Assembly (NCBI GenBank): GCA_963854835.1
Contig: OY978526.1
Span: 23,156,334-23,220,333 of the forward strand
Source of the DNA: Megamerina dolium
Taxonomy: Eukaryota > Arthropoda > Insecta > Diptera > Megamerinidae
DNA length: 64,000 nt
Direction: 5' to 3'
Shown: positions 35,675 to 47,477 of the stretch, one piece after another
Numbering within the stretch: the first letter of the stretch is position 1
Layout: every line of letters starts with the position of its first letter
The notes under the pieces: model-generated
Told to the model about the DNA's origin: nothing
What the model saw: the letters and a program-made list of their open reading frames with translations, nothing else
The model's database searches: none
Program-made: the position numbers and the translations under genes

Positions 35675-38600
35675 TTATACTAGATCCAGAGGTACTCGGC
35701 TCTAAAAGCTCGGAGGTATAATTGAATGAATTTTACTTTCTTTGGCTTTAAAACCTTCATTTGATGTATTTTTATTTGATGTGTGTCACTTGTTTTGAAC
35801 CCAAATAATCAAGTTCACATTTTCGAACAACTCCAACTTTGAAAAAGTTTCAAAAACGGTAGAATATTTTCGAAAAGTAAATTCCGCGGATGAATTGGAA
35901 ATGATTTAGCTTAAAACCTGCAGGTTTACAGTTGTTCATTTTATATATTTCACTGGATCCGAAGTTGACTTTTCGGAACATTAATAAATTACAATTCAAT
36001 TTAAAAATTCAAAATCAATTCAATATAATTTTGGGAAAAAATATCATATTTTTTTATAAATTAAGAAATCGTAATTTAACTTCAAGTCGGTACATGTTAG
36101 TGTTTTTTTCAATGGTTTTAATGGTGGTTCAAATCGTATGTATATTTTAAACTTGGATTTTTCGCTGTCATTAAGGTTCTTTTTTAAATCTCTGGTTAGG
36201 ACACTAACTTAGAGCTTTGGGGTCTTAGAGACATTTGTTTGTAGTAGTTTTGTCAACAGTGTGCTCAGATCGAAATATCAAAATAAAAAATGGTTCGTAG
36301 TGAATTTAACATTGCTGTAAAATAATACCTCGCTCCAAATATACGAGAAAATGGGATTTCTTTTTTTGCAAAGAGGATGAGGGGACATACGTTTTTAGAG
36401 TAGCTCGGGCAAGTGCCCTTCGTTTTTATTTTTATTTTATTATTTATTATTATTTTTCATTTAATCCCACTGTGCATCTTTATCTCTATTGCAAACCAAA
36501 TTTATAACAGAAATTGCTGGTTTTGCGCCTAAAAACATCATAAGATTTTCATTTTATTCTTGTTTTTTAATTTGTTTCTTCATTTTTTTTGTGTAGCATA
36601 ATCATAAGCGTAATCTTATTGTCTCGTAACATATTCTAATGATGAGCACTCATATGCGGTTATAAGCGAACGTGTATACATTAAGGTGCCTCAATAGGTG
36701 CTGTTTGTACCAGCAGAATATGAAGTTGGGTTTATTTTGTGTCATTTACAACAATATTTTGTGTTAATAGAAAGCCATTTGTGAGCTAAAAGTTTGAAGA
36801 ACCTTTGAAATGTAATTTTCTCCAAAAAATACAAATTGGATTTCAAATTATTTTTTCCAATAAATGAACTCAGATAATCGAAAAACATAAATTACTAAAT
36901 TTATCGACAGCCTTGAAGCAATAAGATTTTTAGACATTATTCTGATCAGATTTTAACTCGCGAAAAGCTTTCCATTGAGACGAAATACTTTTCTGAACTT
37001 CACAAAGTTAACCAGGCTTCATTCTTAATTGGTAAGTTATAAAATTTTTTCGGTGAGGCATCCTAATATGCATACATGGTTGTATAATGGCGATACATCA
37101 GTTCATCAGAGAGATTTTAATAAAAAATCATAATTTTTTATATTGTATTTTCCTTATGGCTTCATTTATCATTCCTTGTGGTTAGATGTGTGTGTGTGTA
37201 AGTGCGTATGTGTGTGTGTTTAAGTGTGCGCGCGTGTGTATAGTTATATATGGGAACGTGTGTATGAGCAGATTTAAGATGCTTTGTCTTCTTTAAATAA
37301 TTACATATTTGTTTCCTTTAGCAGCCATTTGATATATATACCGTGTGCTTACAATCGGTTGCGGTATACCTACACAAGTACTTCTAATGTTGGCGACACA
37401 TGCAACTCTAGAGAGCTCTACTAATCTCTGTTTAATCCTAAATTTAATTTAAACTTTTATTTATATTTTACGTTAATAAACTTTTCTAGTTTATGAATGT
37501 ACTTGGTTAGACAACAGAGACAGATAGATAATGTACGCCATTACAGCCTATATGAATAAAGTAAATTTTGAAAATAATGCCACCAACAGGAGATAGTAAC
37601 CTCTTTATCGCTCCTCTAGACGTTTTTGCTACAATGGCTTTTGTGTTGATACGTTACATACGTTATATAAACATTACCGTCATAACAATACCACATCACC
37701 TTCTCACTGCACAACAACAACAACAACAAGACGACACAATATTAACACGGAACAAAAGGCAAACATTCATACAAGCACTCACGCATCACACACAGTCACA
37801 CATGTACGTGTACAAATGAAAAAATAAACTTTGCGTGTTTCACCAACTTGTCATTTTTGCGTAGCAGCATACTTTTAGGCGTACAGAAACACTTTGTGTA
37901 TGCGTGTGTGTATGTGTCACATTCATTATGATGCGGTGAAAATTTTTGTTTATCATCTTTGTGCAAGGAAGCAGTCAAATAACTAAAGGATTAGCATAAA
38001 TGCGATGCCAAGATGTAAAAATAATAATGAACGACAAAATCAAAATTTTACATATCGTTCATTTATGTATGTATATGTAAGTATAGTGCTAAAAGTGCTT
38101 ATCATATTTTGTCTGTGTGTACGTGTGTATATTACGAGACGTATTTCTATTATTCCTATATCTCTACTATTGTATTCTATTGTAAGCGACTTGAAAAGTT
38201 CGCAGACACTTTTCTCTTTTGATGAAAACTGCCTTTGTGAAGCAGCCTAACGACAATGGCAGAAACACTAATTTTTGCTCGTCTAAATAAAATTTAATTA
38301 AAATTTAAACATAGCTCTATGAAAAGTGTATAAAAATATACACCATTTTTATTGCAATTCATTTCATTTAAATTATTCAATTTTCTTATTTGATTTTTAC
38401 TCGTGTAAAACATCTAAAAATATGCTGCAAAAATTGTGCTTTTAATATGTATTCATATGTATGCATAATGTATTTCTCGAGGGAGTGAAAATCAATGAAA
38501 AGTACACACCACTATATCAAGACGACTGATAAAAAAGGCAAAAGTCAATAATGAGTTCAACTGAGGAACTGATACTTTAAATCGCACCAACACATAGCCA

Positions 38601-39639
38601 TACACATGGCTTCACATTCAATGTGCATAATGATATGCACTGAAATATTGTGTGTCTCGCACAGATGAGAATGAATATGTGTCTGCTGAATAGATTAAGG
38701 CAAATGCATTCAACACTCCAGTTATCTTCTACTTTTACTGCTAAGTGAGAAGGTTGGGTCGGATGAAAAGAGTAGATTAAGTGGGACAAATGAAAAAATC
38801 AAAATCGATTTGTGCATACTTTTCAAGATGTTCTTTTTGTTGTTGTATAATCATTTGTTGTTGTTTTGTATTTGTTTTACAATGCTATTCTGTGCTCTTA
38901 TGCTATGGATCCGGAAAAAATTATTAATAACTAGGATTTAATGATATATGGCAAATTCAGTTACTTCAAGATAATATTTTCAGTAATGGAAAGATCCAAA
39001 AGATACTATGGTATTCATTTTACAAAACATTATGGTTTTTTACCTACTAAAATGTTGTCCTTTACTCTTCCTCCACCTCGCGGAACTAGTGAAAGCTAAT
39101 ATTTTTCAAAGGCAAACTCAGCTTCTTTGCTCACATTTTATATTTGCATTTTTGTAGCAAACTCTGTTCTTATTAATTTAGTTTTGGATGCCAACGACAG
39201 TATGGTTTACTACATACCAGACCAAATCTGATTGAAGAATTTTGGGTATACTTTTTTCTATACTATACGCCACGACCGTAATAGCTGGAAATTATTTTCT
39301 TTGTCTTTGTAATCACGGATAATAAAAAGGAACGAATTCGGAATCTATGATTTCTGTAGTTTATCTTGGGCAACAACTAGAATACAGGTACTTGTGATAT
39401 TCATCGAAACTGAGCAAGGCTTCGAAGAACTTGGCTTGAACTTCTCTTGCATTAACCAATTTTGTATGATTGATCCTTGGAAAATATATCACAATATTTG
39501 TACCCTACACTAAAGAGTCACTAAATCTTACACTCAAAATGTCAAAGGTGCAATATTGAATTGTAACACACGTAAGCAAAGATATGCGATATACATAGAT
39601 ATGTTATTAATCAGAACACGATCTAAATCAATTTTTTCG
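35675..39639. other. Long non-coding spacer
   Basis: No gene, transposon end or array was recognised. The stretch includes TTTTATTTTATTATTTATTA runs near 36427-36460, GTGT tracts near 37185-37240 and a CAA run near 37710-37728. The frames at 37568-37819 and 38577-38789 show no domain. The segments 38880-39600 and 36200-36420 are slightly less simple but could not be assigned. Confidence 0.45.
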
Positions 39640-39725
39640 AGCTAGCCTGGCATAGAAAATCGACCGAATCGGAAGAAAACCACGCGTATCTCGAATATAA
39701 AAGTATGTACGCGAGAACATATAAT
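39640..39725 (-). repeat. TR153 array, locus 4, left remnant
   Basis: Part of one unit: GACCGAATCGGAAGAAAACC, ACGCGTATC and TATAAAAGTATGTACGCG. It is cut by the inverted-repeat element that begins at 39726. The array continues at about 40740 in the same orientation. Confidence 0.7.
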
Positions 39726-40728
39726 CAGAGAACGTTAAATACTAAAAAAAAAATAAATAAATAAATATGTGGCCACATAAAGCCTCAAAGGGCTCATTGG
39801 CCGAGCTTCTCTTCCATTACTGTTGTGCGTCTTAAATTTTGGACAATATTAGAAGGGACCTACTTATTTTAGCCGGTTCCGAACGGCAGAACACTTGTGA
39901 CATCACTTTTTCTGAGCTTTGTCACAGAGTTCTTTAAGAAGCTTTTTCATGGCAAGTTGTTACTGTCGGAAGAATTGCCAATTGCTTGCCGACAGGTGGG
40001 TACCGTTCGAAAGAAAAATCTTATCGATATTAAATTTGTTATGCATCAGCCGGGGATTGAACCACCGACCTACAGATCAGAAGGCGAACACACTAACCAC
40101 TGAGCTACGACATCCACACGTTAAATACTAGAGAAGTCCTAATTTGGCTTTTGAGCTTATTTCTGATTACAACTATCAGGGTCACTTAACAGAGTTGTAA
40201 AATACAGAGATTTTGAAGAGAGCAATGCCATGACTGAACGATCAAATATACATATGAGTTTTTGACAACAAAAATTAGCATGCGTGGCTGTCTATCCTAT
40301 TGTGTGACGACAGAGCAAAAGCAGAGAGAGCAGAGAAGGAATAAATTTACTATAAGGAGCAACAACAACGTTCTCGTTTTTTTTTTACATTCTACTTTTC
40401 TGTTCCTTTACATTGAATTTCAACACGTGCTATTACATGCTGATATTTCTGATTGCCTGACACACAGCATCGGGTAGTTCGATAAAACGATGCCTTTATG
40501 CCTTCCTTCTTTGCCAAAATTACTGAAATTTTATCAAATTTAATATTATAAAAATGGAAAATAATATTGTGAAAGACCTCATATGTTATACAGTATGTGC
40601 ATATATTTAAAAAATTCTCTGTATCAAAATCTCTGTATTCTACAACACTGTTAAGTGACCCTAATAGTTGTAATCAGAAATAAGCTAAAAAGCCAAATTA
40701 GGACTTCTCTAGTATTTCACGTTCTCTG
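39726..40728. mobile_element. Element with inverted repeats over 100 bp, holding a SINE
   Basis: The left arm is 39726-39744 plus 40131-40216, interrupted by the SINE and its duplication. It matches the reverse complement of the right arm, 40623-40728, over about 105 bp with only about six differences. The outermost bases are CAGAGAACGT on each side. Without the SINE insertion the element would be about 617 bp, with about 400 bp of non-coding centre (40217-40622) and no transposase. No matching target duplication was found, so the superfamily is unknown. TA lies a few bases outside both ends, but the outer few bases do not match. It lies within a TR153 array. Confidence 0.85.
39745..40117 (-). 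mobile_element. tRNA-derived SINE, full length, tail type A
   Basis: On the minus strand the copy has TAGCTCAGTGGTTAGTG (A-box region, near 40107) and GGTTCAATCCC (B-box region). The body follows and ends in ATGTGGCCACATA with an ATTT-repeat tail. A perfect 13-bp target-site duplication, ACGTTAAATACTA, lies at 39732-39744 and 40118-40130. The insertion is inside the left inverted repeat of the host element. The short plus-strand frames (39897-40103, 39919-40131) are antisense readings. Confidence 0.93.
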
Positions 40729-40739
40729 GGGTAATAAAT

Positions 40740-41625
40740 TTAAAAAAAAAAATTACGATATCGACCTAAAACTTGGTATGTAAATTGCTATATTTAAAAA
40801 TAGGCGTAATCGGATAAAAGCCACGCCTACCTCCCATACAAAACTAAGTTGAGGAATATATATTTTCACATTGCGCATGAAAAAATTAAGCTATCGATCT
40901 AAAACTTGCTACATGAAGCTAATTTGATCAAAGACAAGACACATTAGAAAATGGGCGTAATCAGATGAAAACTACTCCAACCTCACATATATTGTGGAAT
41001 ATATATTTTCACATTTTGCGCATAAAAAAATGTAACTATCGATCTAAAATTTGGTATGTTAATTGCTATCTTTAAAAATAGGCTTAATCGGAAAAAAGCC
41101 GCACCTACATCCCATATAAAACTACGTTGAAGAATATATATTTTCACACTGGACATGAAAAAATGAAGCTATCGAACTAAAACTTGGTATGCAAAGTCAG
41201 TCTTATGACCCAAAGCTATGTTTAAGAACGGGCGTAATCGAGTAAAAGCCTACGCCTACCTCCCATTCAAAATTATCAGGTTGAATATATGATTTCGCAC
41301 TTTGTGCGCTAAAATATAAATCTATCGTACTGAAACTTGATACATATAAAAAAAAAATTCTAATCATAAAATAGATATATTCGAAAATGGGCGTAATCGG
41401 AAGAAAACTACATATACATCTAGTACAAAGTTATACTGTTGTTGAATGTGTCTTCTCATACTTTGCGCGGAAAAAATATAATTGTATCAAACTGAAATTC
41501 GGTACAATTGATTATATTTATTAATTAGTATGCATATTTAAAAATGGGCCGAATCGCATGAAAACCACACCTACCTCCCATACTAAATTATGCTTCCGTA
41601 TGTATGTTTTCACACATTATTATTA
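40740..41625 (-). repeat. TR153 array, locus 4, right part
   Basis: Six or so minus-orientation units with CCACGCCTACCTCCCATACA, ATTTTCACACTTTGCGC and AAACTTGGTATG words. The CCTCCCAT anchor or its variants occur at 40830, 40981, 41109, 41259, 41417 and 41574, giving spacings of 151, 128, 150, 158 and 157. No coding content. Confidence 0.85.
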
Positions 41626-43755
41626 TCATTTATAAGACTGCATTTCAAGAATTTAAAGTTGAATTCCTTTATGAATGACGAGAACTAAATATATTCTCTT
41701 ACTTGAACTACATGGTACATAGCACCTACATATTCAACATGGATTAAACCAGACCAAATGGTATCTAATGTTCATTCATGACTTTGTCTAGGCATTTTTC
41801 TGTTCTTTTTAAATATTTTTTACGTATTGTTCTATGCACTCGGGTATGATGGGTGTGGCATGCTGCTTGTTTACAAGCACTTAAAGTGCATGTAGTATGC
41901 ATTCGATGAATGGTAAAGAATGAACAAACAAATGATAAGACAATCATGTAAGGGTTTTTTTTAATGAAAAAAAAAAAACAAAAAAAAGAAAAGAATACGA
42001 AGGTACTACGAATAAAATATCGTCCCAAAATGTATACAGCAACAGTAAGCAACATGTTGTGATGTATTAAAATGTTAGGGTTGGGAATATCAACATATTA
42101 GACGGGCGTATTTGGATTGAATCAAATATAGAATTGAGCCTTTGCAAATGAGCATGACGTGACTTACTATCATCATTTTGTACCTGGTTAGTAAGCTTGT
42201 ACACACAGAGGCACACACACACACCTATACACAATGGTGGCTCGTTATTGTAATAGTTGTTGTTGTTGTTATTATTATGCATTACCTACTACATTTCCAT
42301 AGGAAATGTCTTGCTGTTGCCTTTTGAACATCTGTGTATGTATATGAAAAAAATGTGTATTTACATGTAAGTACACAATCTCATGGTGCTATTGCTCCTG
42401 TTACTGCTACTCTGCTACGATATTCTGCATTCATTTCTTCATATTCATGTTCAATGATCTTTTGTTCTCTATTTTTTTTTTTTGCTTGTATTACTATGAA
42501 TTTTTACCTGTTTGTGGTTGTTGAAAGGATTTCAGCAATTACATCGACAGACACTTAGACGAGACATGCTGATATGAGTGCTTGCAACTGATACCAACAC
42601 CAATACTCGACTACAAATATGGCTATAATAACGACGCCATTTAAAGTATGTGCATTTTTTTTTTCTTTGCCATTGTCTATACAAGTATTTTCGATGTGGT
42701 AAATATTTTTGGTATTTCAAATGAAGTAAAATTGTTTTTTTTTTCAAATATAAGTACCTACATATTACCTTCAGCTCTGTTGAATATTTCGTACCTATTC
42801 ATTGTTTCTCAATGGTATTCCTATGGTGAACACTATACTTATTCCCTCTTCAATGTTGAACAATAGCTTCGTTAAGTCTGGTGCCGTCTGTTCAATTTAT
42901 ACATATGAACATAGTGCTAATGGAATGTTCACTAGTTTTGTATATGTGTGTGTGTGTGTGTGTTTGGGTGTATATGGTTTCCAGTAGAATGGCAGCATGC
43001 ATATGCTGCTTATTAAGGTGATTTTTTTAATTGTCCCCTTTAAGCAATTTTAAAAATGATTTTTAATGACTTTCAACATTAGGGCAATTACATTAAATGT
43101 AACTAAAAGTTCTATGGAAACTTAAATAAAGGGGAGTAGCAAGGAAAAAGGAGCAGAATTATTGTTCTATAGTAGTTCAATGCATAAATTTGATTTTATA
43201 TCAAATTCCAATTAATATGCTCAATTATACTGGAGAAAATACATAGTATACTTACAGAAAGTTTAGATTATGATGTTAGTAAGGGCGTTCTTTATTCAGA
43301 AGCCAGAACCAGGTCCATACAGTGAAACAATGCAGACACTCACATCAGCTCATGAATATGTAACAAAGCTTAGGCCTTTACAAACCACATAGTAGGCTAC
43401 TAATAACAATATCTGATAGTAGAGCTAGGTTATTTAAAAAGCGCCCCAGATACACAGGAGATGTGAGATAGTTTTAAGTTTTTAAATGAAAAATTTTAAC
43501 AAATATAGAAAGAAGAGTAGCGCTTAGTTCTACTGATTCCAGATAATACTGCTATCATTTGACCAATTGTTTAAATGATCTTGACGAATTTCAATCACAA
43601 AATTTGTACCCATTAGAGTGGACAAATCACAGAATTCTTGGCATTTTTTAATATTTGGAAAACATAACTTTAGTAATATCACCCATGGTGTCTTCAAATA
43701 CAACTAAGAGCATCTGAATTGAATTTTACTTCTTCAAAAATTCAAAAATATTCGG
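41626..43755. other. Non-coding spacer
   Basis: Contains A-rich runs near 41965-41995, a GTT run near 42255-42270, GT tracts near 42945-42963 and T runs. A less simple segment at 43250-43480 has no readable domain. The frames at 41765-42055 and 42334-42558 are low complexity. Confidence 0.45.
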
Positions 43756-43766
43756 TCTATCGATTA

Positions 43767-44139
43767 GCTTAGGTTAGATTATGTGGCTGCTCTCTCTCTG
43801 AGAGGACACACTTAGGTCAGAAAGGCCCATTGTGATACCACCGAGCTTCTCTTGCAATACTGTTGCGCATGTTAAATTTGGACAGCATTAGATGGGACCT
43901 ACTTATATTGGCCGGTTCCGTATGGGCTTGAACCCTTGTGACATCACTTTATCTGAGCTTTGTCACAGAGTTCTATTGGAAGCTTTTCTAAGGCCGAAGA
44001 ATTGCCAATTCTTGTCGGCAGTTGGGTATCGTTCAAAAGAAAAATCTTTTCGATATTCAATTTTATTATGCTTCAGTCGGAGATTGAACCCACGACCTAC
44101 AGATCTGAGGACCAACGCACTAACCACGACCGTCACTAT
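43767..44139 (-). mobile_element. tRNA-derived SINE, full length, tail type B
   Basis: On the minus strand it reads from the tRNA-like head (near 44130) through GATTTTTC, GTGATGTCACAAG and the tail B distal part (GTGTGTCCTCTCAGAGAG) to a GCCACATAATCTAACCTAAG end. A perfect 11-bp target-site duplication, TCTATCGATTA, flanks it at 43756-43766 and 44140-44150. It lies immediately beside the mariner remnant that starts at 44186. Confidence 0.92.
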
Positions 44140-44185
44140 TCTATCGATTAATTTTAAAGCAATTTTTTGGCAAAAAAAAATTTTT

Positions 44186-45099
44186 ATTTCAATAACAAAA
44201 TGTATGAAGACATTCGAAGTATTGACCATCGTCGGGTATGACTTCTTCCCAACATTCTGGTAGCACATGGATTCCGTCCCCAAAAGAACTGCTCATTTTT
44301 TGTGGCCAAAGATCAACCGAGCCAATTTCGGATACCCTGTACTGAAGTGAAGCGTATTCCACTAAGGGCGTTTTGTTTGGATTGAAACAAATTGTAGTCA
44401 GACGGCGCAATGTCTGGGCTATAACGGGGGTTAGGTAAAACTTTCCAGCCGCTATTTTCCAAATAATTTTTAATTGGTCTTGCAACATGAGGCCGAGTGT
44501 TGTCATGATGAAATATTATAGACCCGTGTCGGCGATTTGTCTCTTCAAACGAATCAATTTGGTTCGGTACAGGTCCCCTATGATTGTCTGATCCGATTTC
44601 AGCAGCTCAGAATACAACACACGGTTCTGATCCCACCAAATGTTGAGTATTACCTTCGCGCTATGAATATTCTGCTTTGCCGTAGATTTCGGTGGTTAGC
44701 CGTGTTTCATATACGATTTCTTGCGCTTCGGGTTATTGTAATGAATACATTTTCGTCACCAGTAACAATCCGATGTAAAAAAGGCTTGTTTTTGCTTCGT
44801 TGAAGCAACATTACTGATATGCAAAATCGCCTTTCAACGTCTCTTGGCTTAGTTCATGTGGCACTAAATTTCCTTGCTTTTGAATGAATCCCGCTGCTTT
44901 TAAACGTTTGGAAATGGTTGATTGAGTCACTTCCAAGGATTCTGTGGCATCTTTTTGCGCTTGCTTCCAATTCTTTATCCTCAAACTTTATTGGCTGACC
45001 AGGCCTCTCCATGTCTTCTCTGTCGAAATCGCCTTTGGAGCTGTTAATAGAAAATCTTCTAGTATCATAATCGATTCTAATTGTTCTAATAGATTGCAA
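44186..45099 (-). pseudogene. Mariner transposase pseudogene
   Basis: Pieces of a mariner transposase are readable in order on the minus strand in shifting frames. First come GDFDREDMERPGQP (about 45040) and ESLEVTQSTISKRLKAAGF with IQKQGNLVP (the second helix-turn-helix). IIFHHDNTRPHVARPIKNYLE then carries one catalytic Asp and YSPDIAPSDYNLF carries the last one. The series ends with a DDGQYFECLH-like C-terminus near 44230. Several stops and frameshifts break it (for example after FAYQ and within the region before WWDQ). Terminal inverted repeats were not located. Confidence 0.85.
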
Positions 45100-45119
45100 T
45101 ATGCTTTATAATATTATAA

Positions 45120-46214
45120 ATGCGGACAAATTTTCCTCATTCCCACATTCCCATCCTGATACAGTATGTAGATATAGGAGTGTCCTCTATGCTAAGCACA
45201 TGAATAAAATCGAGGAAATGATATGAATCCATTTACATACAAGTAATTTTAGTTTGCATTCTAATTTAATAAATTATTAACCAAAAGACTGCAAAGAAGA
45301 ACCGTGAATAAATAAACTAAATGCATGCGTACACATATGTTACACGCATATGAACAGATTGCCAACAATTCACCCTCGAAAATGTAATCTACCCCAAAAG
45401 TAACAGACTAAATATTACCACTACCACCAAAACACTACTGTTGCTCGTAATGTTATGGCTAATTTGAAATGGATGTATGTATGTGCATAGGGATGTGGGT
45501 GGGTGTGTGTTAGTGCGTGTGTGTACCACATACTATGTGTGGTTGAAGGAAGCACATTTTTCACTTTTAAAGAGAATATTAATATATGTATGTATGTATG
45601 TATGCATATATATGTAACCATATGTATGCTTTTACATATTCGTACATATGTTTACATGTACCATATGAATATGAGTGCTTAATTTGAAAATCACATTTAC
45701 ACTCTTCCAGGCATTTGTATATATCTACACACACACACACCCAAGCACACACAAATGTATGCAAACATATGTATGCTCGTTGAGTCATCAAATAGGGGTG
45801 TGTTTACTTGCTCGTTTGTGTGTGTGTGTTCTTTTTTTAATTTTGTAAAAAATCTTCCTATATCCTGTATGTATTCGTATGAAATGACAAAAAATATAAT
45901 AAAACAATTTGTTAAGAAATTTATAGCTCGTTTATTTATTGCCGCTGTTTTTTAACATTCACCATTTCACTCAGTTACGCCCAGAGGCGACTTTTTGTTT
46001 TTTTTTTTTTTGTAACTTTATAATGCTTTGAAATCTAGAAGTAATATATAATAAGTATAAACAACAATATTATACTTAATACAAAAGACTTTTGTCATTG
46101 TACTATACTATGCTGTCGCTATGTTAGAGTGGCTGATATATAATTTTTGGTGCGTAGAACAAAAATTGACCTAAAGGTCTAATGAAAAATAATTCATGCA
46201 ATGATTTTGAGCCT
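45120..46214. other. Microsatellite-rich spacer
   Basis: Holds GTGTGT, ATGTATGT (about 45580-45606) and ACACAC (45728-45752) tracts and T runs near 45998-46010. The frames at 45421-45621 and 45579-45791 translate them. No gene was recognised. Confidence 0.5.
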
Positions 46215-46430
46215 CAGCCGACTTACATTGCTGCCTGTCTTTAGTTTGTCTGCCTATCTGTTCGCACGACAACTGCCGTATTTATAGAACGATCAAGCTG
46301 CAAATTGGCATATACAAATATTTTTAACAACGGACGAATGAGTTCGCGAATAGTGGGAATCGGTCCACACATTCCTCTCATACAAATGTATGATTGCGTC
46401 TTTCAACGAGAGGTGTTATTTTAAATTAAA
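46215..46430 (-). repeat. TR153 locus 5, single unit with end module
   Basis: The left edge carries the TR153 terminal module. Its reverse complement contains CCAATTTGCAGCTTGATCG, TACGGCAGTTGTCG and CAGATAGGCAGACAAAC. One unit follows (CATTCCTCTCATACAAATGT). It stops at the A-run before the mariner remnant. Confidence 0.65.
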
Positions 46431-46439
46431 AAAAAAAAA

Positions 46440-47184
46440 ATCGCAATCTTTTTGTGAAAAGAGCTGATATTTTTATTTCAATTCAAAGTACAAACTCTGA
46501 GGCTCATAATGGAACATAATATCTGACAAATGTCTGCCGCAACTTTTATTGCATATGACTATTCTTTTGATGCAAATTTTCATCACATTTTCGCATAAAT
46601 CCGGCTGTATCTTGGGAATAACAGCTCTATTACGTCTTTGAGTGCTTCAATATTTGCTGAAGCATCTTGAACTTGACCTCAAAGCAAAAAGTGTAATTGT
46701 GTGAAGTCGCATGATCTCGGTGGCCAATCAATGTTTTCATTACGAGGGATTACAAGTCCAGGAAATTTTTCACTGAAATGACCCATTGATTCACCAGTTT
46801 TATGGCATGTGGCGCCATTCTGCTGATAATAAACGTCGTCCACGTCCATAAATATCAGGACAAAAAAGTCAATGAACATTAATCGTCCAATCGCCTTCAA
46901 TTCTTACACTAGCTGGACCTTATAGGGACGTAAACAAAGATCCTTACACGAAATTGTCTATGTCTATGTGAATGTAGATGGGCACAACTTCAATTGCTGC
47001 GCACGGTGCCGAATTGACTCATTTGGGTCCTCCTCAACACTACGCTCAACAGCAGCAATATCTTCCTCCGTATGCAATGTTCTTCGTCTTGATGGATGAG
47101 CGGCGTCTATTAGCGGATTTGCGGACTCAAACCTACGAATAAGTTGTCGATTGGTTCTTATAGACGCCGAAGCGCCCTTTGTCT
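46440..47184 (-). pseudogene. Tc1/mariner-type (DDE) transposase pseudogene
   Basis: On the minus strand: RRTLHTEEDIAAVERSVEED and RHRAQQLKLCPSTFT (DNA-binding region, about 47100-46960), then RPYKVQLV and ELKAIGR. These are followed directly by DVDDVYYQQNGATCHKTGES and FPGLVIPRNENIDWPPRSCD in the 46679-46900 frame. QQNGATCH and WPPRSCD are the conserved blocks around the second and third catalytic acidic residues. The block with the first catalytic Asp is deleted, and stops interrupt the N-terminal part. This family is distinct from the mariner at 44-45 kb. Confidence 0.8.
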
Positions 47185-47477
47185 CAGCTTGTCTTCCGGC
47201 ACTGTTGTGCGTGTTAAATTTTGGACAGTATTACAAAAGACCAAATATTATTAGCCGGTTCAGAACGGCAGAGGCCTTGTGATATCACTTTCTCTGACCT
47301 TTGTCACAGTGCTATTTTAGAAGTTTTTTCATGGCAAATTGTTACTGCCGGATGAATTGTCAATTGCTTACCGATAAATGGGTACCATTCGAAAGAAAAA
47401 TCTTATCGATATGAACATTGTGTTTTAGCCAGGGAATAAACTCACGACCTACCGATCACACTATCCACTGTTCCATA
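47185..47477 (-). mobile_element. Diverged SINE copy abutting the mariner remnant
   Basis: On the minus strand it keeps TAGGTCGTGAGTTTATTCCC (degraded B-box region), TTTTTCTTTCGAATGGTACC, TGCCATGAAAAAACTTC, CACAAGG and AACCGGCTAAT words. The head is decayed and the end is poorly preserved. Its boundary with the transposase sequence near 47165-47190 suggests insertion into the element's end. Confidence 0.75.

Noticed and set aside
44186..44506. Short minus-strand frames considered as host genes
   Set aside because: They line up with consecutive blocks of a mariner transposase broken by frameshifts.
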